The notes under the pieces were generated by a model. It had not been told where the DNA came from. It was given only the letters and a program-made list of their open reading frames with translations, and ran no database searches. The position numbers were made by a program, and so were the translations under genes. From Leptolyngbya sp. NIES-3755 (lineage in GTDB: Bacteria; Cyanobacteriota; Cyanobacteriia; Leptolyngbyales; Leptolyngbyaceae): a DNA stretch of 64,000 bases. The stretch covers positions 248,001 through 312,000 of the forward strand of contig AP017309.1 of assembly GCA_001548435.1 (NCBI GenBank), read 5' to 3'. Of this stretch, positions 25,701 to 34,472 are shown in pieces (the first letter of the stretch is position 1; each line of letters opens with the position of its first letter).

Positions 25701-25858
25701 TCGTTCTCGGCGGATTGTTTACCTCAACTGCGCTGACCTTACTGATGTTACCTGCTTTATATGCCAAGTTTGGGAAAGTGTTGTTCCCGAAGTCATCTGA
25801 TTCTATTGATCAGGATGACACGCCTGCTGTGTTGGAAGAAATAAATAGTAATGCTTAA
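22721..25858 (+). CDS. Heavy-metal RND efflux pump (CusA/CzcA family), first copy
   Basis: A 1045-residue inner-membrane pump with twelve helices and two large periplasmic loops. The TM4 region reads GGLAVAIGSAVDDAIVYAEN, the heavy-metal RND proton-relay motif with paired Asp. It exports metal from periplasm or membrane using the proton gradient, with the upstream adaptor. The motif differs from both classic CusA and CzcA, so Cu+ versus Co/Zn/Ni specificity cannot be set by eye. Its stop codon overlaps the start of a truncated third pump gene. Confidence 0.92.
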   Translation: MLNAIVKWAIAQRWLVVIGAIVVVFWIGRAVTQMPLDVLPSFAPPQIEIQTEAPGLAPEEVESLISLPLESSINGTPGVTTVRSSSAAGISVVRVVFSWGTDIYKARQLVTERLQLAQSKLPEGAAAPQISPPTSPIGTVVKYAFTTDGQTSMMELRRAIDWQVTNRLMSVPGVSQVLAFGGDERQFQVLVDPQKLKAFNVSLNQISEAVRSSNSNASGGYLITSDQETLVRGIGRIENLDDLKQSVITSRQGTPVRLMDVAEVQIGSGIKRGDGSLNGQPAIILMVNKQPMADTPSVARGVEAAIKDLEPGLPKGTKVTRTFRQEEYIQTSVDNVRSALVEGGIIVAIILIPFLMNWRILAVCISALTLSLLLGLLALSLLGQSLNTMTLGGLAVAIGSAVDDAIVYAENAFRCLRENRQSSNPRPALEVVYQGCADLTDSVFGATLITVVVFAPIFALTGVEGSIFSPMGIGYLVTVLASSLTAVTITPALCALLLPSGRLPNNETWTARFFKRLYEPLLVFSMRRSTLIIATALGVTAASFAIIPGLGRIFLPEFQEQTLVNTLMLYPGSSLDATNKAGFVVEESLKNDPRYSYVQLRSGRALGDGDAAGVNLAHLDIGLSEEGMKNRAASMEKMREDFSKIPGAAPNIGGFISHRMDEVLSGVRSAIAVKIFGADLDQLRTIGQQIEAQMKSIDGILDLQLEPQVPISQVQIKFDRAAASRYGLSVGALSETIETALNGRVVSQVLENQQTFDLVVWLKPEARNSLETIENLLVDTANGQKIPLAQVARVVKGTGPNTINRENVSRLIIVSANVKGRDLRSVVNDIQAKVKQNVQLPAGYFVQYGGQFEAEERASQNILLFSAIAFVVITVLMYFSVKSIPSTLMIMVNLPIGLVGGVIAVALSGGILSIASLVGFVTLFGVATRNGLLLVDNYNAKFAEGMPFKDVIIKGSQERLNAILMTAFTSALGLFPLISEGGPGKEILQPLSIVVLGGLFTSTALTLLMLPALYAKFGKVLFPKSSDSIDQDDTPAVLEEINSNA

Positions 25859-25949
25859 CTCAATCGTTAAATGGTCGATCGCACAGCGCTGGCTTGTGAT
25901 ATGGTTCTGTCGCAAAAATGGTAGGGTGAGAGGGCTTAATATTCTCTGA
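25851..25949 (+). pseudogene. 5' fragment of a third RND pump gene
   Basis: A start codon at 25851 overlaps the stop of the first pump and encodes MLNSIVKWSIAQRWLV, which aligns with the N-termini of both intact pumps (LNAIVKWAIAQRWLVV and NGLLKWSITQRWIVV). After 17 codons the match stops at an IS6-like end (25903), and the frame closes at 25949. A former pump gene was cut off here by the element. Confidence 0.8.
25903..25933 (+). mobile_element. Solo IS6-family-like terminal repeat
   Basis: GGTTCTGTCGCAAAAATGGT, then AGGGTGAGAGG, matches the remnant at 6094 in sequence and orientation. Similarity continues about 20 bases inward (TATTCTCTGATCTC against TTTTCTCTGCTCTT). No transposase follows. 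It abuts the truncated pump gene. Confidence 0.62.
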
Positions 25950-26015
25950 TCTCAATCCAAATCGATCAAGCTTTCCTGATTAAATCCACAGCGCCGATGC
26001 CAATTCATTCAAAAT

Positions 26016-26032
26016 TTTCATCCTATTTTCAT
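26016..26032 (+). promoter_or_regulatory. TTTCAT-N5-TTTCAT box and promoter of second RND operon
   Basis: Hexamers at 26016 and 26027 in a context almost the same as at 20939 (TTTTCATCCTA-TTTTCATC), then TGATTAAGT at the -10 distance. The adaptor gene starts 120 bases downstream. Confidence 0.78.
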
Positions 26033-26151
26033 CCATGTGTGAAAAGGTGATTAAGTAGCAGCCGATTCAGAGTTATGCAAGAAACAACATATGCTTGCGC
26101 TTGGCTGTGCTATCTTAAGTAACCTCTTAGCCCTCACTGTCGCCCTTCAGT

Positions 26152-27768
26152 ATGTTTATGACACAGCAGCCCCATGCTCAACGCGCTCGATCCCGCTTCC
26201 TGACTCGACGATCGCGCCGCAACCTTGCTTCTAGTTTGCTGCTCAGTTTTCTGTTGCTCAATCCGCTTGCGTCTGTCCGCGCCGGTGAGGGACACTCAGA
26301 AGAATTTAGTGGCGGTAATGCTGATATTAGTCAGGTCAAACCAATCGAAATTGACGATGCCACGCTCACACAGCTTGGCATTAAGGTTGAACCTGTCACC
26401 CGACGGCGGCTTGCCTTTGGCATTCCAGCGACCGGACAGATCGAAGCCGCACCGAATCGCAAAGTTGCCGTCACAACCCCTGTCACCGGGACGATCGTGA
26501 AACTTTTAGCGCAACCTGGAGATACTGTTAAGACAGGTCAACCCGTCGCCGTAATTACCAGTGGTGAGCTGGCGAATTTACGAGTTGAGGCGTTTACCAA
26601 ACGGGCAGAAGCCGGTGGCGACGTGCGTAAAGCAGAAGCAGCCTTGACCAAAGCACAGCAGAACTACGAGCAACAACTCAAGATTGCTCAAACCGATATT
26701 CAGCAAGCAAAAGATAATCTCAAATTTGCCCAAAGCCGCTATGAGAAAGACAGTGAACTGCTCAGGTCGGGGGCGATTCCTAGCCGAACTGTCCAGGAGT
26801 CAGGGACAAAACTGTCCGAAGCGAGAGCAGCTTTAGTGAAAGCGGAGAGTCGCTTGGACGTGATTAATGCTCAGAACGAAGTCAAAAATGCACAATCCGA
26901 TGTGGAAGTCGCACAGTCGCGAGTCGGGCTAAGCAGTGCAACTTATCAAGCCCGCTTGCAGCAGCTAGGAACCAGCGCCAATCCGGATGGAACCGTAACG
27001 GTCACTGCCCCAATTTCGGGAACAGTCGCTGAGCGGGAAGCCAGTTTGGGGGAGTCAGCCTCTGACCCTGGCAAGCCAATTATGACAATCATTGATAGTG
27101 GCTCCGTTTTGGCGACCGCCAATGTTTATGAAAAAGATTTAGACCAGATTCAAGTCGGTCAGCCTGTGCGGGTGGAGGTTTCGAGTTTGCCGAAGCGCAC
27201 CTTTCAAGGGCGGGTGAGTGTCGTGGGATCAGCCGTGCAAGGGCAAACCCGCGCCCTTCCGGTGAAGGCAGAATTAGACAACGCAGGCAACGTTCTCAAG
27301 CCAGGTATGTTTGCCAAGCTAGAAATTATGACGGATCGCACCTACGCTAACGCGATCGCTGTTCCCAAAGACGCGATTATCGATTCCAACGGCAAAGACT
27401 ATGTCTTTGTCAAGAAAGACAAGGCATTTCAGGCGGTAGAAGTTAAGTCTGGACGTGCCGCAGGCGAACTGCTCGAAATCAAGGAAGGACTATCGGATAA
27501 CGATCAAGTCGTCACTCAAGGAACGACATTGATGTATGCTCAAGCATTGCGGGGTGGGAAACCCAAAGAAGGCGAAGCAGCAGAAGAAAAGCCAGCGAAT
27601 GCAGCGGTTAGTGGACTGCCGATCGCCTGGTGGTTACTCATTCCGGGGATTGCCGCGATCGCAGCAAGCACCTATTGGATGGGGCGGCGCAGTAAACCCG
27701 TCGTTGCCTACTCAAACTACAAACAAGATGACGAATCACCTCACGGCGACTCAGAGAATAAGCAGTAG
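26152..27768 (+). CDS. RND efflux periplasmic adaptor, second copy
   Basis: A 538-residue paralogue of the adaptor at 21023: an Arg-rich signal peptide (about 1-45), barrel-sandwich and long coiled-coil hairpin, beta-barrel, and the same extra C-terminal membrane helix (GLPIAWWLLIPGIAAIAAST). The N-terminal His motif is weaker (AGEGHSEEFSG). Similarity to the first copy runs end to end. It is separated from its pump gene by an amidase gene, an unusual arrangement. This stretch looks somewhat more GC-rich in wording than the first RND pair, so a separate origin is possible. Confidence 0.88.
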   Translation: MFMTQQPHAQRARSRFLTRRSRRNLASSLLLSFLLLNPLASVRAGEGHSEEFSGGNADISQVKPIEIDDATLTQLGIKVEPVTRRRLAFGIPATGQIEAAPNRKVAVTTPVTGTIVKLLAQPGDTVKTGQPVAVITSGELANLRVEAFTKRAEAGGDVRKAEAALTKAQQNYEQQLKIAQTDIQQAKDNLKFAQSRYEKDSELLRSGAIPSRTVQESGTKLSEARAALVKAESRLDVINAQNEVKNAQSDVEVAQSRVGLSSATYQARLQQLGTSANPDGTVTVTAPISGTVAEREASLGESASDPGKPIMTIIDSGSVLATANVYEKDLDQIQVGQPVRVEVSSLPKRTFQGRVSVVGSAVQGQTRALPVKAELDNAGNVLKPGMFAKLEIMTDRTYANAIAVPKDAIIDSNGKDYVFVKKDKAFQAVEVKSGRAAGELLEIKEGLSDNDQVVTQGTTLMYAQALRGGKPKEGEAAEEKPANAAVSGLPIAWWLLIPGIAAIAASTYWMGRRSKPVVAYSNYKQDDESPHGDSENKQ

Positions 27769-27812
27769 GAGTATGCTGCCTTCACGCGATCACAACTGTT
27801 GCTCCCGAAACT

Positions 27813-28577
27813 ATGATTCCTTATACCCTACGGATTGTTCAAACTACACACTTAAAACAAGAACTTCTGCCCATTGAGCAGTTGCCCGATGCCGAAAAAT
27901 GTGTAATCGAGGCGGAAACAGAACTGTTGATTCGCTCTTATCTGCAAGTCATTGATCATGTGCGATTCACACTGTGGGAGAAACCCATCATGGGACTAAG
28001 TACCTGGTATGTATCCGTCGATGCTGTTCAACTGCTCAAACAGGGAGAATTGCTCACCACTCTGGAAAGCCCTGCTCAACATGGACATGGAACCTCTGAG
28101 TCCTGTCGCCGTCCGCCGTTGATTTGGGAACCCTCCCCCAATTTTTCCAGCCGCAATGGAACGCCCATCCGCCGCATTATTCTGCATTGCACCGCCACCA
28201 ACTCACTGGCGACCGTCCTCAACTGGTTTCGTCATCCCAATAGCCAGGTCAGCGTTCACTATGTGATTGCCCGCGATGGCAAAATCCATCAACTGGTGCG
28301 CGATAGCGACAAGGCTTGGCACGCTTATGGTGAAAATGCCGATTCAATTGGCATTGAGCATGTTGCCGATATTCACGAAACCTTGTCGCCCGCTCAGGAA
28401 ACTGCTGCGATCGTACTCCTGCGGTGGCTGATGGCGGAATACAAAATTCCTGCCTACGCTGTTACAGGACATCGGTTTTCACCCAGCCATCAAGGGGATG
28501 TCACCTGTCCCCACCACTTATTTGGAAATGAAACCGAAGCGGCATTAAGAACCTGGATTACGAAACATCTTACTTAA
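27813..28577 (+). CDS. N-acetylmuramoyl-L-alanine amidase with N-terminal SH3-like domain
   Basis: A 254-residue protein. Residues 1-75 match the small domain of the two C39 peptidases (shared T-x-L-K-Q, LP-x-x-x-K, S-W/Y, WYV-x4-VQL positions). The rest is an Amidase_2 domain with zinc ligands in RIILHCTATN and YAVTGHRFSP, and the catalytic region IGIEHV. It should cut the bond between MurNAc and the stem peptide. No signal peptide is evident. It lies between adaptor and pump genes and may open the wall for assembly of the envelope-spanning pump (inference). Confidence 0.85.
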   Translation: MIPYTLRIVQTTHLKQELLPIEQLPDAEKCVIEAETELLIRSYLQVIDHVRFTLWEKPIMGLSTWYVSVDAVQLLKQGELLTTLESPAQHGHGTSESCRRPPLIWEPSPNFSSRNGTPIRRIILHCTATNSLATVLNWFRHPNSQVSVHYVIARDGKIHQLVRDSDKAWHAYGENADSIGIEHVADIHETLSPAQETAAIVLLRWLMAEYKIPAYAVTGHRFSPSHQGDVTCPHHLFGNETEAALRTWITKHLT

Positions 28578-28610
28578 ATTGCTCCCTACTCTCCCTTTTC
28601 TGGTGACCCT

Positions 28611-31600
28611 ATGAATGGACTGCTAAAATGGTCGATCACGCAACGCTGGATTGTTGTGATCGCATCGCTGCTCATTACTGTTTGGGGCGTTTTTGTCGTG
28701 CTGCAAATGCCGCTCGATGTGATTCCCAACTTTTCCCCTCCCCAAGTTCAGGTTCAAACCGAAGCCACAGGTCTCGCACCTGAAGAAGTCGAATCGCTGG
28801 TAACGCTGCCGATCGAAACTGCCATTAACGGCACGCCAGGAGTTGTTTCTGTGCGATCGTCGTCCGCCGTTGGGCTGTCTGTAGTCAATATCGCGTTTGA
28901 CTGGAGTACCGATGTCTATCGCGCTCGGCAATTAGTAACAGAGCGCGTGCAGCAAGTTCAAGGCAAGCTCCCTGCTGGTGTCGCTTCACCGGAACTGTCT
29001 CCCCTGAGTTCTCCGCTCGGCGACGTTTTGAAGTATGGGTTCACCGCGAAAACCACGTCGATGATGGAGTTGAAGCGAATTCTTAACTGGCAGGTCAAAA
29101 ATCGGATTTTAGCCATTCCTGGCATCAGTCAGGTCGTCTTTTTTGGGGGCGACGATCGTCAGTATCAGGTGTTGGTCGATCCCGCGAAATTGCAAGCCTT
29201 TGATGTCACGCTAGAACAAGTCGTTGAAGCGGCGGGTGAATCGAACACGAATGCACCGGGCGGGTTTTTGATCAACCCTGACCGAGAGTTGTTGGCAAGA
29301 GGGGTCGGGCGAGTCACATCTGTGGAGGATTTGCAAAAATCGGTGATTACCGATCGGCAGGGGGTTCCGGTGCGGTTGGGAGATGTTGCAGAGATCAATT
29401 TAGGGGCGGAACTGAAGCGCGGAAACGGGCTGCTGGGCAATCAGCCTGCGGTCATTATGATTGTGCGAAAGCAACCTGCTGCCGACACGGTCAAAGTCAC
29501 GCAAGCTGTGGAAGCCGCCCTGGAAGAGTTGAAGGCGACTTTTCCAAAAGATGTGGAAATGAAACTAACGTTTCGCCAAGCAGAATTCATTGAAGCTTCG
29601 GTCAAAAATGTTGAAGAATCCCTGCGGGATGGAGCCATCATTGTGTCGGTCGTGATGGTTCTGTTTTTGATGAATTGGCGAACGGTCGTGATCGCGCTCA
29701 GTGCCATGCCGATCTCATTGCTCGGTGGCATGATGATCTTGAATTGGATGGGACAAGGCATTAACACCATGACGCTGGGGGGGCTGGTTGTCGCGATCGG
29801 GTCAGTGGTGGATGACGCGATCGTGGGAATGGAAAACGTCTACCGCCGTCTGCGCGAAAATCAGCAAGAGGGGAATCCCATCCCGCCGTTACAGGTTGTC
29901 TACAGCGCATCGCTAGAAGTGCGAGTGAGTGTGCTATTTGCCACGTTAATTATCGCGGTTGTGTTTGCGCCTGTGTTTGCTTTATCAGGGGTGGAAGGAC
30001 GGATCTTTACCCCAATGGGGATTATCTTTTTGCTGGCAATCTTTGTTTCGACATTGGTTGCTGTGACGTTAACCCCAGCATTGTGTGCTCTGTTGCTCCT
30101 CAATCGCCGATTACCTGAAGAAGAAACTTGGGTTGCTCGTCAATCAGAACGGCTGTATCATCCTGTGCTGAATTATGCCCTGCGTCGTCCTAAGATTGTC
30201 GTTGCTGGGGCTTTTGCAGCCTTTCTTGCTTCCCTGATTGTCATGGGTGGATTAGGGCGGGTGTTTCTGCCAGAATTTCAGGAGCGATCGCTGGTGCTGG
30301 CAATGAATCTGTTTCCGGGTGTTTCGCTACAAACCACGGAACGGGTTGGTGCGGCATTAGCGACTGCCCTCGAAGGCGATACTCGATTTGAAGCGATCGC
30401 CACTCGTGCAGGGCGAGCAAGTGGAGATATTGAAGCCGCAGGGGTGAGTTTTGCAGAAGTCGATGTAGAACTCAGCAAGGAAGCTGCCAAAGAGTTAGAA
30501 GCATCGTCTGAAGCCATCCGCGAAGCCACGAGTAAATTTCCGGGGGTTGCCGTTGCCGTTGGCGGATTTATTTCTCACCGAATTGACGAAGTCTTATCAG
30601 GCGTTCGGTCTGGGATTGCTGTGAAAATTTTTGGACCGGAGCTAGACCAACTGCGATCGCTTGGGAGTCAAATTCAAGGGGTCATGGGTGAGGTTGCCGG
30701 GGTTGTAGATTTGCAGCTAGAGCCACAGGTGCCGATGAAACAAGTGCAAATTAAGATCGATCGCGATGCCGCCTCTCGATATGGTTTGACGGTTGGCAAT
30801 ATTTCCAACACGATCGAAGCTGCGCTCAATGGCAAGCCCGTTTCACAAATTCTCGAACAGCAGCAAGTCTTTGATCTGTTTGTCTGGCTGATTCCCGAAG
30901 CCCGCAAAGATTTAGATACGATTCGGAATTTGTTGATTGACACGACTGACAATGGCAAAATTCCGCTAGCTCAGGTTGCCAGCGTTAGCTATGGCACAGG
31001 CGCAAACACGATCAACCGGGAGAACGTGTCTCGCCGACTGATCATTGCTGCCAACTCCTCTGGTCGCGATTTAGGGTCTGTGATTAAAGACATCCGCGAA
31101 AAAGTCCAGCAAGAGGTCAAACTGCCTGCGGGTTACTTTATTGAATATGGCGGTCAGTTTGAAGCGGAGGCTCGTGCCAGTCAGACGCTAATAATTTTTG
31201 GAGCACTAGCGTTAGTGGTGATTGCCGTTCTGATGTACTTTGCTGTGAAGTCGATCGGGGCAACGCTGATGATTATGATCAACTTACCGTTGGCGCTTGT
31301 GGGCGGTGTTGCAGCATTAGCCCTCACCGGGGGAGAGTTGTCGATCGCGGCGTTAGTGGGCTTCATTACTTTATTTGGGGTGGCAGCCCGCAACGGGTTG
31401 CTGCTCGTAGATAACTACAACCAAAAACTGGCAACTGGAATGCCACTCAAAGAGGTGTTAATCGAAGGTTCTCAAGAACGATTGGTCGCAATTTTGATGA
31501 CTGCGATTTCCTCAGCATTTGGGATGCTTCCCCTTGCGATTGGAGGGGGGGCTGGCAAGGAAATGTTACAGCCGCTAGCCGTGGTTGTCCTGGGGGGTAT

Positions 31601-31736
31601 GATTTCTTCTACAGCCCTCACCCTGGTTGTGCTGCCAGCGCTCTACACGCTATTTGGTCGCTTCCTCATTCCTAAATCCAAAGACCCTGATGAAATGGAA
31701 CTTTCCGATTTCGACACCAGAGAGGTCATGCCTTAA
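28611..31736 (+). CDS. Heavy-metal RND efflux pump, second copy
   Basis: A 1041-residue pump of the same subfamily as the first, starting MNGLLKWSITQRWIVVIASL. The TM4 motif reads GGLVVAIGSVVDDAIVGMEN. Twelve helices and both periplasmic loops are complete. The metal site cannot be assigned by eye. It follows the amidase by 33 bases and forms an operon with it and the second adaptor. The two pumps probably handle different ions or conditions, since both are intact. Confidence 0.92.
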   Translation: MNGLLKWSITQRWIVVIASLLITVWGVFVVLQMPLDVIPNFSPPQVQVQTEATGLAPEEVESLVTLPIETAINGTPGVVSVRSSSAVGLSVVNIAFDWSTDVYRARQLVTERVQQVQGKLPAGVASPELSPLSSPLGDVLKYGFTAKTTSMMELKRILNWQVKNRILAIPGISQVVFFGGDDRQYQVLVDPAKLQAFDVTLEQVVEAAGESNTNAPGGFLINPDRELLARGVGRVTSVEDLQKSVITDRQGVPVRLGDVAEINLGAELKRGNGLLGNQPAVIMIVRKQPAADTVKVTQAVEAALEELKATFPKDVEMKLTFRQAEFIEASVKNVEESLRDGAIIVSVVMVLFLMNWRTVVIALSAMPISLLGGMMILNWMGQGINTMTLGGLVVAIGSVVDDAIVGMENVYRRLRENQQEGNPIPPLQVVYSASLEVRVSVLFATLIIAVVFAPVFALSGVEGRIFTPMGIIFLLAIFVSTLVAVTLTPALCALLLLNRRLPEEETWVARQSERLYHPVLNYALRRPKIVVAGAFAAFLASLIVMGGLGRVFLPEFQERSLVLAMNLFPGVSLQTTERVGAALATALEGDTRFEAIATRAGRASGDIEAAGVSFAEVDVELSKEAAKELEASSEAIREATSKFPGVAVAVGGFISHRIDEVLSGVRSGIAVKIFGPELDQLRSLGSQIQGVMGEVAGVVDLQLEPQVPMKQVQIKIDRDAASRYGLTVGNISNTIEAALNGKPVSQILEQQQVFDLFVWLIPEARKDLDTIRNLLIDTTDNGKIPLAQVASVSYGTGANTINRENVSRRLIIAANSSGRDLGSVIKDIREKVQQEVKLPAGYFIEYGGQFEAEARASQTLIIFGALALVVIAVLMYFAVKSIGATLMIMINLPLALVGGVAALALTGGELSIAALVGFITLFGVAARNGLLLVDNYNQKLATGMPLKEVLIEGSQERLVAILMTAISSAFGMLPLAIGGGAGKEMLQPLAVVVLGGMISSTALTLVVLPALYTLFGRFLIPKSKDPDEMELSDFDTREVMP

Positions 31737-31880
31737 TCACACTCAAGACCAGAATCGCCTAATCGATAAAGTATTAGTGGCGAAATCGTATCGTAACTAC
31801 TTCTGTGCTGTCACAGAGTACAGTCTTTATACCGCTACAACAGATTACCTTCCCTAACCTACTGACCCGGAATAGATCAA

Positions 31881-32846
31881 ATGAATCAAGTTACATTACT
31901 CTGGCTGAGTGTTCGATCGAACTATCCTGCTGTTTTAGGATGGGGGATTCTACTACTCAGTAGTGCCTCATTGCTTAATCCAGAGCGAGCGAGCGCACAG
32001 TCCGCAATCGACTCTATTGGAGCAACGACTCCGGACGTTACGATCGTCGATTCAGCACCGCAAAAATCGCCGAGTTCAGCAGAAGTCTCGCCTTCCACTG
32101 AATCCTATATTGATCGTACCGAATACAATTTAGGTGCAACTCAGCGCGAAGTTGCCCCAGTTCCGACGGTTGCCCGTCGCGCTCCCGTTGAAAATCCAGC
32201 GAATTCAAGCGATCGTACTCCGCTCCCAGAAGATACTTCTGCAAGTTCTACTTCCAATCATCCTGATTCAGCACCGCAGCAATCCCTGGCAACTGTTCAA
32301 CCGAATAATCCGACTCAGCTTGCATTGAATCACTACAATCGAGTCATTTTGCCTAAAATTCAATCTGGCGATCGTGCTTCAACTTTGGTCTTTCCGCTCT
32401 CGATCCCGGCTCCAATTACATCTTTGTTTGGTTGGCGAATGCACCCGATTATGAAGACGCTCCGCTTTCACTCTGGAACGGATATTGGTGCAGAATTGGG
32501 AACTCCCGTTGTCGCGGCAATGACCGGACAGGTGACGATCGCCGACTTTGTTGGCGGATACGGCTTCTCAGTTGGACTTCAACATCAGAATGCGACTCAA
32601 GAAACCTTTTACGCCCACTTGTCTGAGATTTTCGTTAAACCAGGACAGACAGTGAAGCAAGGAGAAGTGATCGGTCGAGTCGGGCAGACTGGAACGGCAA
32701 CCGGACCAAATTTACACTTTGAAATGCGGCAAATGACCGCAACAGGTTGGGAAAATGTTGACCCAGGAGTGCAACTAGAAACCGCGATGGCGCAGTTAGT
32801 TAAGACGCTGCAAACGGCTCAATCTTCGACCCGACCACAGAGCTAG
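31881..32846 (+). CDS. M23-family peptidoglycan endopeptidase (LytM-like)
   Basis: A 321-residue exported protein: signal or anchor helix (about 15-40), a long low-complexity Ser/Pro/Thr linker, and an M23 domain from about 170. The zinc motif is complete: RFHSGTDIGAELG (H-x3-D), FYAHLSE (H) and NLHFEMRQ (H-x-H type). It should cleave stem-peptide crosslinks, or activate amidases. It lies 144 bases downstream of the second pump and just before the PxcA-like gene. Another wall hydrolase inside the efflux cluster. Confidence 0.88.
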   Translation: MNQVTLLWLSVRSNYPAVLGWGILLLSSASLLNPERASAQSAIDSIGATTPDVTIVDSAPQKSPSSAEVSPSTESYIDRTEYNLGATQREVAPVPTVARRAPVENPANSSDRTPLPEDTSASSTSNHPDSAPQQSLATVQPNNPTQLALNHYNRVILPKIQSGDRASTLVFPLSIPAPITSLFGWRMHPIMKTLRFHSGTDIGAELGTPVVAAMTGQVTIADFVGGYGFSVGLQHQNATQETFYAHLSEIFVKPGQTVKQGEVIGRVGQTGTATGPNLHFEMRQMTATGWENVDPGVQLETAMAQLVKTLQTAQSSTRPQS

Positions 32847-32857
32847 AGAATACAACG

Positions 32858-33631
32858 ATGAAAGGATGGCGGGCAATTTTAGCGCGAGTTCAACAAAGTT
32901 TTGATCCGAATGCAGAGGCAGGCACGATCGCGGATTTTCAAGCGTCCCGCCAGCGAACCGTTGCAGCTTTACGCTATTTTCTGCTTTTGCTCGTCATTCC
33001 ACTGCTTGTCAATCAGGTCGCTGAAGTTGTCCTGATTCGTCCGATTGTTCAACGAACGGTATTCAGTTCATCAGAAATTGTTCTTAGCTCCTTCCAGGAA
33101 GAACGCCTCTTAAAAGAGTTTCGGACGTTTGAAAGTCGTCTGCGGTTTGAGGCATTGCTTCGAGGTTCAACAGAAGTTTCTATGCCTGCGATCGAAGAAC
33201 GGCGGAGTGAAAAACTGCTGGAACTTGCTGCAAGCTCCCGACAAGAGAACGTGCAGATTTTGTCGAATATTATGGCGGATTTGCTGTCTGCGATCGTATT
33301 CATGATCTTTGTGTTGAAAACTCAACCTCAATTCGAGCTACTTAAACAGTTTCTCAGCAATTTAGTAGATGGTCTGAGCGATTCCGCAAAAGCGTTTCTA
33401 ATTATTCTTGTGACGGATGTTTTTGTTGGATTTCATTCCTCTTATGGCTGGGAGGTGTTGTTAAAGAACGTTTTTGATCACTATGGACTGATTGAGAATC
33501 GAGCGTTTATTGGGCTGTTTATTGCAACATTTCCAGTGACGTTGGATACGATCGGGAAGTACTGGATTTTCCGCTATCTAAATCGAAACTCTCCATCTGC
33601 GGTTGCAACTTATCACCGAATGAACGAGTAA
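32858..33631 (+). CDS. CemA/PxcA-family membrane protein
   Basis: A 257-residue protein with four membrane helices and the family ending SPSAVATYHRMNE. Relatives (PxcA, chloroplast CemA) affect light-driven proton extrusion. It lacks the long N-terminal extension of PxcA, so it is nearer the short PxcL/CemA form. It starts 11 bases after the M23 gene. Proton balance could matter to the proton-driven RND and CDF pumps nearby, which is inference. Confidence 0.85.
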   Translation: MKGWRAILARVQQSFDPNAEAGTIADFQASRQRTVAALRYFLLLLVIPLLVNQVAEVVLIRPIVQRTVFSSSEIVLSSFQEERLLKEFRTFESRLRFEALLRGSTEVSMPAIEERRSEKLLELAASSRQENVQILSNIMADLLSAIVFMIFVLKTQPQFELLKQFLSNLVDGLSDSAKAFLIILVTDVFVGFHSSYGWEVLLKNVFDHYGLIENRAFIGLFIATFPVTLDTIGKYWIFRYLNRNSPSAVATYHRMNE

Positions 33632-33650
33632 TCAGTAGATTTGACTAAAA

Positions 33651-33667
33651 TTTCACTCAGCTTTCAT
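33651..33667 (+). promoter_or_regulatory. TTTCAT-type box upstream of the response regulator
   Basis: TTTCAC at 33651 and TTTCAT at 33662, with TGAGAATTA 15 bases on. It precedes the two-component operon and points to autoregulation. Confidence 0.7.
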
Positions 33668-33776
33668 AGCGATTTGTCAAACTGAGAATTACGTTGCGAT
33701 CGCGGATTTTAATATGATCACCGCCTATAATAATCCACTGGTACAGACTGAAAGCGCTGATTTAGAGTTTGCGGGT

Positions 33777-34472
33777 ATGAAAATTCTGCTGGTTGAGGAT
33801 GAATTCGATGTCGGTTCGGCAATTCAGCGTACCTTGAAGCAAGAGCAATTTATTGTGGATTGGGTGCAGAATGGCGATGAAGCATGGTATTGCCTCAAGC
33901 AGTCTCAATACACCCTGGCGATTCTCGATTGGATGCTCCCTGGATTGACCGGGTTAGAGTTGTGCAAACGACTGCGATCGCAACAGAACGCCATGCCGAT
34001 TTTGATGCTGACGGCTCGCGATCGCTGGGAAGATAAAGTTCTCGGACTCGATGCCGGAGCCGATGATTATCTGATCAAACCGTTTCGGATGGAAGAACTA
34101 TTAGCAAGACTCCGAGCTTTGCAGCGTCGAGCGCCTCAGTTTCAGACTCAACAGCTTCAAGTCGGCTCTCTTACATTGGAATATGGCGATCGTACTTTAA
34201 GCTGTCAACTACCAGACACACCGACCCGCAGCACTCGCTTATCTAAAAAAGAATTTCAGCTTCTAGAGTATTTCATGAAGCATCCCAAGCAAGCGATGAG
34301 CCGCGATCAAATTTTGAACTATCTCTATGAGCTTGATGCTGAACGGATTAGCAACGTGGTTGCAGCGCAGGTTCGTTTACTGCGGCGGCGTTTAGCAGAA
34401 ATCGACTGTAGCGATTTGATCGAGACGATTCCGGGTGGAAGTTATCGGCTAAATCCTCGCTATGCGGAATAA
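33777..34472 (+). CDS. OmpR-family response regulator (RppA/NrsR-like)
   Basis: A 231-residue regulator: receiver domain with acidic E7/D8, phosphoacceptor Asp51 (LAILDWMLPG), Lys in DYLIKPF, and a C-terminal winged helix with transactivation loop (TRLSKKEFQLLEYFM, RLLRRRLAEI). The ATG at 33777 begins the canonical MKILLVEDE; the frame also opens at 33714, giving 21 extra residues. It overlaps the kinase gene by 11 bases. OmpR-type proteins bind direct repeats 10-11 bp apart, which fits the TTTCAT boxes across the island. Confidence 0.92.
   Translation: MKILLVEDEFDVGSAIQRTLKQEQFIVDWVQNGDEAWYCLKQSQYTLAILDWMLPGLTGLELCKRLRSQQNAMPILMLTARDRWEDKVLGLDAGADDYLIKPFRMEELLARLRALQRRAPQFQTQQLQVGSLTLEYGDRTLSCQLPDTPTRSTRLSKKEFQLLEYFMKHPKQAMSRDQILNYLYELDAERISNVVAAQVRLLRRRLAEIDCSDLIETIPGGSYRLNPRYAE

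Noticed and set aside
6094-25933. A composite transposon bounded by two IS6-like ends
   Set aside because: The ends have the same orientation, neither has a transposase, and each abuts a different truncated gene. Independent decay events fit better.
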